Source: JBMNOU01 sp050943215
GTDB taxonomy: Bacteria > Bacillota > Clostridia > Christensenellales > SZUA-584
Direction of reading: 5' to 3'
DNA length: 37,854 nt
Assembly (NCBI GenBank): GCA_050943215.1
Contig: JBMNOU010000012.1
Span: 1 to 37,854 of the forward strand
Part shown: positions 32,570 through 37,854 of the stretch, piece by piece
How the letters are laid out: every line of letters begins with the position of its first letter
How positions within the stretch are numbered: the first letter of the stretch is position 1
Notes under the pieces: model-generated
Databases searched by the model: none
The model's input: the letters and a program-made list of their open reading frames with translations, nothing else
What the model was told of the DNA's origin: nothing
Program-made: the position numbers and the translations under genes

Positions 32570-33349
32570 TCAGCTGCTCATTACAGGCAGAATAAAAATC
32601 CCGCCGGAGCAGCGGATGATGTTGATTTTTGTTTCATAAACGGTTTCAAGGTTGATTTTTGTCAGAACATCCGCTGGTTCCCCCTCGGCAAAAACCGCGC
32701 CGTTTTTCAGCAGTACAATCTGGTCGCAATATGAATAAGCAAGGTTTAGATCGTGCAGTACGCAAACAACGGAAATACCTTGATTTGCGGCAAGCCTTTT
32801 GGCTGCCGACATGATCGTCACCTGGTGACGAATATCAAGACCCGTAACCGGTTCATCCAGCAGCAGGATATCCGCCTGCTGACAGAGAGCGCGTGCCAAT
32901 ATCATCCTTTGCCATTCGCCGCCCGACAGCGTTGTCACTATTCTATCTTTTAAGTGCAGTATGCCCGCTTTCTCAAGAGCACTGTTTGCTATCGCGTAAT
33001 CCTGCCGTGTTTCACCGCGTAGCCTTTTCATATAAGGGTTTCTCCCGGTCAGAACGATGTCCATCACAGTAAAGTCATATTCAAGAGACGCATGCTGCTG
33101 CACAAGCGCCATCCTTCTCGCGATTTCGCGAACCGAAAAGCAGCTGATATTATTGTCATCGATCAGCACTCCACCTTCATCGGGCGTAAGATATCCTGAA
33201 ATGCACCGAAGCAGCGTCGTCTTTCCTGAACCGTTGGGCCCTATTATACCGCAAAAGCTTCCTGTCCGAATGTGAAAACTAACATTATCAAGTGCCTTCT
33301 GCGGCGGCAGATATGCATACGATATATTCCTGACAATAATATCGCTCAT
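32570..33349 (-). CDS. btuD: Corrinoid ABC transporter ATP-binding protein (BtuD-like)
   Basis: 259-residue ATPase of the FecCD-type importer. Walker A GPNGSGKTTLL (37-47), Q-loop LVQQHASLEYDFT, signature LSGGEWQRMILARAL (about 142-156), Walker B ILLLDEPVTGLD, and the H-loop histidine in VLHDLNLA. Its start overlaps the permease stop by 4 nt (ATGA). Last gene of a three-gene unit headed by a cobalamin riboswitch, which is why I name it BtuD rather than a siderophore ATPase. No clear terminator before proS. Confidence 0.88.
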   Translation of the reverse strand: MSDIIVRNISYAYLPPQKALDNVSFHIRTGSFCGIIGPNGSGKTTLLRCISGYLTPDEGGVLIDDNNISCFSVREIARRMALVQQHASLEYDFTVMDIVLTGRNPYMKRLRGETRQDYAIANSALEKAGILHLKDRIVTTLSGGEWQRMILARALCQQADILLLDEPVTGLDIRHQVTIMSAAKRLAANQGISVVCVLHDLNLAYSYCDQIVLLKNGAVFAEGEPADVLTKINLETVYETKINIIRCSGGIFILPVMSS

Positions 33350-34359
33350 CCGGACACCTTCTTTCCCCTGCGTAAAAGATATAAAAAAAATGGCACACCG
33401 ACAAGGGCGGTAATCACCCCGATAGGTATTTCTTGGCTGTCAAGAACTATCCTTGCAAGCATGTCTGCCAAAAGCAGAAATATTCCGCCGCCAAAAAACG
33501 AAAACGGCAGCAGCTTTCTGTGATCGGGGCCTAATATCAGCCGCAGTATATGCGGTATGATAAGGCCGACAAAACCGACAATCCCGCTGACGGATACCGC
33601 GGACGATGCTGCGATGGTAGTAATTACGATTAGATTGCGCCGCACCTTGGCAGAATCAACACCAAGATGCCGTGCAGCCTCATCACCCTGAAGCATGATA
33701 TTAAGATCCTTCGCGTAAAACAGACAAAGCGCACTGGCCGTGATCATGACGGGAAGAGCAACCGCCACTTTATCCCACGATGGCGAAGAAAAGCTCCCCA
33801 TCGTCCACATCACAATATGCTCCATTTTGTCTCGGAACAGTATCATGATACAGTACACCAGCGCAGACGCCAAAGCGCTTACGGCGATACCTGAGAGAAG
33901 AAGCGAGAATGTGGATACTTTTCCTTTAATGCTAGCCAGGCGGTATACTAAGAATACCGCGACCAGTGCCCCTAGAAATGCAAAAATCGTAACCGCGCCA
34001 AATCCGAGAAAAGCCAGCGATGTGTTAAAAGCAAGCGCCAATGTCGCTCCGAGCGCCGCACCTGAGCTGACGCCAACCACATATGAATCTGCCATCGGGT
34101 TTTTGAACATCCCCTGAAGGCATGCGCCGGAAATGCTGAGCGCACCGCCCGAGGCAAATGCAAGCAGCGCCCTTGGAAGCCGCAGACTGAAGAATATGAT
34201 ACCGGCGCTTTTTTCTGCCGTTCCGCCGAGCAGCGCAATCAGCTCACAAAAGCTGATACCCGAGCTGCCAAGCAGGAAAGCCGCAATAAACGAACCGATT
34301 CCAAGAGACAGCATGGCAGCAACAGTGATTCGTTCAATTGTTTTTAGGGGCTGCTTCAA
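33346..34359 (-). CDS. btuC: Corrinoid ABC transporter permease (BtuC-like)
   Basis: 337-residue membrane protein of the FecCD/BtuC family with about ten hydrophobic helices. Family marks are LRLPRALLAFASGGALSISGACLQG followed by NPMADSYVVGVSSGAALGA (about 55-105) and the late VGFVGLIIPHILRLILGPDHRKLLP, which contacts the ATPase. It starts at a TTG (34359) with AGGAG 8 nt upstream inside the end of btuF, from which it is separated by only 3 nt. Confidence 0.88.
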   Translation of the reverse strand: MKQPLKTIERITVAAMLSLGIGSFIAAFLLGSSGISFCELIALLGGTAEKSAGIIFFSLRLPRALLAFASGGALSISGACLQGMFKNPMADSYVVGVSSGAALGATLALAFNTSLAFLGFGAVTIFAFLGALVAVFLVYRLASIKGKVSTFSLLLSGIAVSALASALVYCIMILFRDKMEHIVMWTMGSFSSPSWDKVAVALPVMITASALCLFYAKDLNIMLQGDEAARHLGVDSAKVRRNLIVITTIAASSAVSVSGIVGFVGLIIPHILRLILGPDHRKLLPFSFFGGGIFLLLADMLARIVLDSQEIPIGVITALVGVPFFLYLLRRGKKVSG

Positions 34360-34362
34360 TTG

Positions 34363-35316
34363 TTATTCTCCTAATACATAGCGTTGAACTATCTCAAGCA
34401 CCTGAGCAATTCTCGGGCCGGGCCTTTCAATCATATCAGGGCTTATAAAATAATACGTACCATTGTTAATTGCGGACAGGTCTTTGTATCCTGTTTCCGA
34501 GAGGAGAGCCTGCTCAGTCACACCCTCTGAAACCAGCAGTATATCGGGGTCATCCATTATTAGATTCTCCACAGGGTAATTTAGCCATTCGCTTTCGGAG
34601 CCGGCTGTTATGCAAACACCGCCCGCCATTTCGATAACCGTATTGATAAAACTGCCTTCGCCGGAAGTCCAATTGCCATATTCTCCGATGCCCATCACAT
34701 AATAAACGGTCGGTTTATCTTCAATTTTAGAGGCCTTTTCTTTCACCTTAGCCGCAGCGTCAGCGATCTGCTCGTTCAAAGCCGCTGCCTCGGCCTTTTT
34801 GCCCACAACAGATCCGATCAGCGTGATGCTCGATACGATATCTTCATAGTACGTCGCTTCTGTGGCAACAACAAAAAGGCCGGCAGCTTCAAGCTCATGT
34901 ATCTGGTTTAGCTGCAATCCGTTCCCCGCAAATACCACGCTTGGGTTAAGCGCAATGACCTTCTCAATGTCAAAACCATTAAAATCGCCCACCTTTTCTA
35001 TATTAGACGCTTCATCGGGGTAAGTGGAATAGACATCCACGCCCACGATTTTATCCCCGCAGCCAAGTGCAAATAATATTTCCGTAGTGCTCGGTGCAGT
35101 CGAAACAATGGTCAACCGATCAGTTTCGCCACCTTTGGCTATAACAGTGTTACCAAGCGCATCCGTATCCTCGTCCAAAAGATCTTTCGGAGCAGCTGTT
35201 TTTGCCGATTGCCCTGATACCGCTGTGCCGTCCTGGTTTGACGTATTCGGGGAGCACCCTACAAACAGCATCATAGTCAATATGATTGTCAGAATGATCA
35301 AAGCAGTTTTTTTCAT
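34363..35316 (-). CDS. btuF: Corrinoid-binding lipoprotein (BtuF-like)
   Basis: 317 residues: lipoprotein signal peptide with lipobox LFVGC (acylated Cys21), a serine-, threonine- and asparagine-rich linker, then a class III binding-protein fold (about 65-315): LTIVSTAPSTTEILFALGCGDKIVGV, VFAGNGLQLNQIHELEAAG, a long backbone helix and a second lobe ending GPRIAQVLEIVQRYVLGE. The protein captures the substrate outside the membrane and hands it to BtuCD. Substrate identity is inferred from the riboswitch; from sequence alone heme or siderophore would also be possible. GGAGGATG lies 5-7 nt before the ATG. Confidence 0.88.
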   Translation of the reverse strand: MKKTALIILTIILTMMLFVGCSPNTSNQDGTAVSGQSAKTAAPKDLLDEDTDALGNTVIAKGGETDRLTIVSTAPSTTEILFALGCGDKIVGVDVYSTYPDEASNIEKVGDFNGFDIEKVIALNPSVVFAGNGLQLNQIHELEAAGLFVVATEATYYEDIVSSITLIGSVVGKKAEAAALNEQIADAAAKVKEKASKIEDKPTVYYVMGIGEYGNWTSGEGSFINTVIEMAGGVCITAGSESEWLNYPVENLIMDDPDILLVSEGVTEQALLSETGYKDLSAINNGTYYFISPDMIERPGPRIAQVLEIVQRYVLGE

Positions 35317-35377
35317 TTAAACATCCTCCATATTATGATATATCCTACGGAGCGAAGGCGGTCGCCGTAAACACCAA

Positions 35378-35397
35378 ACAAAAAACGCCAGAGCGTT
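35378..35397 (-). terminator. Intrinsic terminator in the riboswitch expression platform
   Basis: AACGC-TCTG-GCGTT (35384-35397) followed by TTTTTTG on the minus strand, between the cobalamin aptamer and btuF. An alternative pairing of ACGCC about 20 nt upstream with the same GGCGT exists, as expected of a switchable element. Ligand binding would favour premature stop. Confidence 0.6.
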
Positions 35398-35464
35398 AGA
35401 AGTCCAGGCGTAATCCATATTTTAAGGCCGTCTGTATCTTCCCTCCGAAGAAGTCTCGACAAAA

Positions 35465-35620
35465 CCTGACGGCAGGTATACCGGCTTAGCTTCATCCCAA
35501 GCGGACGCCTTCCCAAAAATTTTCTTCAGTGGCATACTGTCCGCACGGTCTGCATTACGGTAGCGGGGGCTGCAACGGCTTTCAACCGTTTTCCCTATTA
35601 TCCATTAAGGCACCGACAGG
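35465..35620 (-). ncRNA. Cobalamin riboswitch
   Basis: The minus-strand leader of btuFCD shows the landmarks in order: GGTGCC, GGGAAAACGGTTGAAAGCCG with GCAGCCCCCGCTACCGTAAT, a TATGCCACTG block, GGGAAGGCG and the B12 box AAGCCGGTATACCTGCC. Closing stem P1 pairs CCTGTCGG (35613-35620) with CCGTCAGG (35465-35472) with one mismatch. It binds adenosylcobalamin or a related corrinoid and lowers expression of the transporter downstream. Confidence 0.93.
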
Positions 35621-35640
35621 CCATATTCATTTGTTACATC

Positions 35641-35669
35641 ATATTAGCATAGCACTACTAGCCAGTCAA
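35641..35669 (-). promoter_or_regulatory. SigA-type promoter of btuFCD
   Basis: TTGACT (35664-35669), exact 17-nt spacer, TAATAT (35641-35646) on the minus strand; start about 15 nt before the riboswitch P1 stem. Confidence 0.75.
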
Positions 35670-35722
35670 TGGTGCTAAAACAATAGATTTTATTAATAAA
35701 AAAACGTAGCAGGGGTATGATA

Positions 35723-35989
35723 ATGGTTAAACACACTCGAGGTATAAAAATTATGAATAAAAACCGTAAAAACCATCAGAAACACGAAATTAAAGACGAT
35801 TATGTGGCGCTCGATATCATGTCAAACACGGAGTGCACCGGTATGATTCCAACGCCACCTTTATCTTCGGATGATGTAGATGGGTATTCAGAAATTTACT
35901 CCGTTACACAGCAGGAAGCTATCAACGCGCAAAAAGCCGATACAGCGAAGCAGCAGAAACGCAGAAGCTCAAAAACAAAAAACCGGTAA
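35723..35989 (+). CDS. Small hydrophilic protein of unknown function
   Basis: 88 residues from the ATG at 35723 (AGGGG 7 nt upstream). An ATG at 35717 is too close to that site; an ATG at 35753 with GAGGT about 10 nt upstream would give 78 residues. I do not recognise the family. The protein is highly charged, with basic ends (NKNRKNHQKHE; KQQKRRSSKTKNR) and a central segment TGMIPTPPLSSDDVDGYSEI that looks like a conserved short motif. There is no signal peptide or membrane helix. Stands alone between the btu control region and an AT-rich gap. Clostridial spore-former genomes hold many such small proteins, but a spore role is only speculation. Confidence 0.55.
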   Translation: MVKHTRGIKIMNKNRKNHQKHEIKDDYVALDIMSNTECTGMIPTPPLSSDDVDGYSEIYSVTQQEAINAQKADTAKQQKRRSSKTKNR

Positions 35990-36337
35990 CCCTTTAGATT
36001 GTATTATATAACCAGTATCGATATATATATAGATTTCAGGCCGTTCGTTTATATGAATAATTGAACCTTATTGTATGCATCTGAACATTAATCTAGTTCA
36101 TATTTAATAGATTATATTTTCATTAATTCTATTGTTATTTGTATAAACGAATTTTAATCACCCATTTTGAGTATTTTTATCACCAAAAAAACAGACAGCC
36201 TGAGCAGTCACTTGCTCCTTGTTTTTTGTTGCTATTAATTCTCATATATTTTAATAATTTATATTTATTGTATTATATCTTATGGTATAGTGAATATACA
36301 GCCTGAACCATACTGAATGATAAGGAGCGCTGGCAAC
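35990..36337. other. AT-rich intergenic region before the MFS gene
   Basis: About 350 bases without a supported gene, clearly more AT-rich than the surroundings. I see a hairpin near its end (listed separately), a small dyad TGAAC-N9-GTTCA near 36079-36097 and TATAGT (about 36285-36290) that could be a -10 for the MFS gene with a poor -35. Nothing else is convincing. Confidence 0.4.
36185..36228 (+). terminator. Possible terminator, A-run/T-run flanked hairpin
   Basis: GAGCA (36202-36206) pairs with TGCTC (36213-36217) around 6 nt, with AAAAAACA upstream and TTGTTTTTTG downstream able to extend pairing. Almost 200 nt after the small gene, so its target transcript is unclear. Confidence 0.4.
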
Positions 36338-37531
36338 ATGGGGGCAAATAAACAAAAGATCTATATTTATACCGGAGTTGTATTTCTTGCACAACTGTGT
36401 TTGTGCATATCCTTCAACATTGTGGGGCCTTTGCTGAGTGATATTATGCAGCATTATGCTATCGAACTTGATGGCGGGGGCCTTATGACGCTGTTCCAGA
36501 ATATCGGTGGTACATTGGCAATTATCCTGCTCGCCATTATCATGGATAAGCTGAATAAGCCGGCCACTTTTATCGCACCATTGCTGCTTATGGCCGCTTC
36601 CATGCTGTTAATAGGCATTGTGCCGCCATATGCCGTTTTCATGCTGATGTTTTTGTTCTTTGGCATCTCTATCAGCACAATGGATATGGTAGGCAATGCC
36701 ATCATACCTGATATACATTCGGAAAAAAGAAATGCTGCATTAAGCCTGTTGCACGGAATTGCTCCAATCGGGGCTGTTATCTCGCCCGTATTCGCAGGCA
36801 CAATAGTTGCATCGGGCATGCCCTGGTATAATGTTTATACTATTGTGGGATGTTTGATTCTTTTGGTATCGGTAGTTTATGCGATAGTATACCTTAGTGC
36901 AAGAAAATCATTGAAAGTTATACGCATACAGCACACGGCCAAAAAAGAGAAGGGCATATTTAAGAAATTCATAATGGATAAGCGTGTACTAACAGCTATG
37001 GGCTGTGTTTTCATATTCGCTGGCTTTCAAAGCGGAATTATCGTTTGGGTCTCAAAATATTTTCTAGATGTATTCAGATGCGGCACGGTTGCCGCCGGAT
37101 TGGGTCTGTCTGCTTATTGGCTGGGTACAAGCATCATCCGTGTTTTGTTTGGTATTACGCCGCTTAGAAATCTTTATATTCGCCGGGTGATTATTTATGG
37201 CAGCATCAGTTCCGGGATCGTTCTTGCTATTGGCATAATTAGTCGTAATTATTATCTTATGCTTGCTTGTGTATTCTTTTCAGGCTGTTTGAACGCACCG
37301 GTGCTTCCGCATTCAATAGGGATGTTGAGCGGTTGGTATGCTAAATACTCGGGGCTTGCTTCAAGCGCCGTGTTTGCATCACTATATCTTGCATTTTCAC
37401 TATCTCCCCTTTTAATGGGTGCAATCGCTTACAGATGGGGAATGCATGTTATGATGTTCGTGCCCGCAATTTGTACTTTTTTAGCAGGTTTTATCGCAAT
37501 CCTGCTTCCGAAAGAAAAAATGATCAGATAA
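36338..37531 (+). CDS. Major facilitator superfamily transporter
   Basis: 397 residues with about 12 hydrophobic helices in two halves joined by a basic cytoplasmic loop (about 185-215, RKSLKVIRIQHTAKKEKGIFKKF). The pattern LLSDIMQHYAIELDGGGLMTLFQNIGGTLAIILLAIIMDKLNK, read in parts across helices 1-2 (about 27-68), matches sugar/proton FucP/YfkF-like MFS carriers; the substrate cannot be named. I start at the ATG at 36338, with AAGGAG 10 nt upstream; the in-frame ATG at 36317 lies ahead of that site. No regulator or pathway gene beside it helps to assign a role. It sits in AT-rich surroundings. Confidence 0.85.
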   Translation: MGANKQKIYIYTGVVFLAQLCLCISFNIVGPLLSDIMQHYAIELDGGGLMTLFQNIGGTLAIILLAIIMDKLNKPATFIAPLLLMAASMLLIGIVPPYAVFMLMFLFFGISISTMDMVGNAIIPDIHSEKRNAALSLLHGIAPIGAVISPVFAGTIVASGMPWYNVYTIVGCLILLVSVVYAIVYLSARKSLKVIRIQHTAKKEKGIFKKFIMDKRVLTAMGCVFIFAGFQSGIIVWVSKYFLDVFRCGTVAAGLGLSAYWLGTSIIRVLFGITPLRNLYIRRVIIYGSISSGIVLAIGIISRNYYLMLACVFFSGCLNAPVLPHSIGMLSGWYAKYSGLASSAVFASLYLAFSLSPLLMGAIAYRWGMHVMMFVPAICTFLAGFIAILLPKEKMIR

Positions 37532-37854
37532 TAGTTAGCTTTTTTGTCGGTTACAAAGAGATATAGAAATGGATATGCCATTTTAAAGGTCGATAGCAGT
37601 GATGGTTTTATTTGCTGCTACTATGTTTTTTGGAAGCATGTATGTTATGTTTTATATATTTCAAGTACTATCATCAATATTTTATTTATTAAAAAACAAG
37701 GTGATAAAAAAGTATTGGGCAACTCTTATAATGGTCTTAAACTAGGTTTTATAAAGGTAATAAAAACACATTCTAAGATAGCGCCAACCGATAATGAAGA
37801 TCTTTTAGGTGTAATGTTCGGCCCATTCTGTGCAATTTTTGTATCGCTTTAATA
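37532..37854 (+). other. Unresolved AT-rich end with two short overlapping frames
   Basis: No gene is certain here. One frame (ATG at 37602, stop at 37743-37745) gives a 47-residue hydrophobic peptide beginning MVLFAATMFFGSMYVMFYIF that could span a membrane, with a poorly placed AAAGG upstream. Another frame, open from 37544 to 37852, ends HSKIAPTDNEDLLGVMFGPF plus six residues; its only start would be a TTG without a ribosome-binding site. The two could be pieces of one frameshifted small membrane-protein gene, or neither may be coding. Confidence 0.3.

Noticed and set aside
35313..35516. 67-residue minus-strand frame between the riboswitch and btuF
   Set aside because: It overlaps the expression platform and terminator of the cobalamin riboswitch and shows no protein-like features.

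Overview
The window reads as ordinary chromosome from an anaerobic, endospore-forming Firmicute, most likely a member of the Clostridia. The grounds are a complete six-gene Rnf complex, a full-length pyruvate:ferredoxin oxidoreductase, a SpoIVFA/SpoIVFB pair, and several Firmicutes gene neighbourhoods: yerC-pcrA-ligA, rpsO-pnp followed by a YlxY/PdaB-type deacetylase, maf next to mreB, and radical SAM-DUF2344-rng-rplU-rpmA. I see no rRNA, tRNA, CRISPR array, prophage or intact insertion sequence.

Layout. 1-4412 (minus strand): a fumarylacetoacetate hydrolase-family gene, yerC, pcrA and the 5' part of ligA, tightly packed. 4498-8690 (minus): rpsO, a very strong hairpin, pnp, a terminator, a polysaccharide deacetylase and a two-OB-fold SSB-like protein. 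8691-9007: divergent control region. 9008-15867 (plus): rnfCDGEAB, maf and an mreB ended by its own terminator. 15976-19678 (plus): promoter, nifJ and a terminator shared with the convergent acoAB pair (minus), which has an unusually structured upstream region. 22040-27845 (minus): ogg, rpmA, rplU with leader, rng, DUF2344 and a radical SAM gene. 27924-28093: a decayed transposase tail. 28093-32460 (minus): metallo-hydrolase, spoIVFB, spoIVFA, proS. 32570-35669 (minus): a BtuFCD-type transporter behind a cobalamin riboswitch. 35717-37854 (plus): a small unknown protein, an MFS transporter and an unresolved AT-rich end.

How the genes fit together. NifJ oxidises pyruvate and reduces ferredoxin. 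Rnf, about 2 kb away on the same strand, can pass those electrons to NAD+ while pumping ions, so this is a core anaerobic energy block. AcoAB encodes only the E1 part of a 2-oxo acid or acetoin dehydrogenase, with no E2 or E3 here. The riboswitch identifies the ABC importer as a corrinoid transporter.

I found no clear-cut new multi-gene system. The observations most worth following are: the L27 that lacks the Firmicutes N-terminal extension together with absence of the prp gene at its usual place; the perfect 18-bp hairpin between rpsO and pnp; the phased AT-rich dyads and start-site palindrome ahead of acoAB; palindromes just downstream of the rnf and nifJ promoters; and the transposase relic. 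Several starts were moved on ribosome-binding-site evidence (ssb-like, rnfD, nifJ, acoA, rpmA, rng, DUF2344, MFS).
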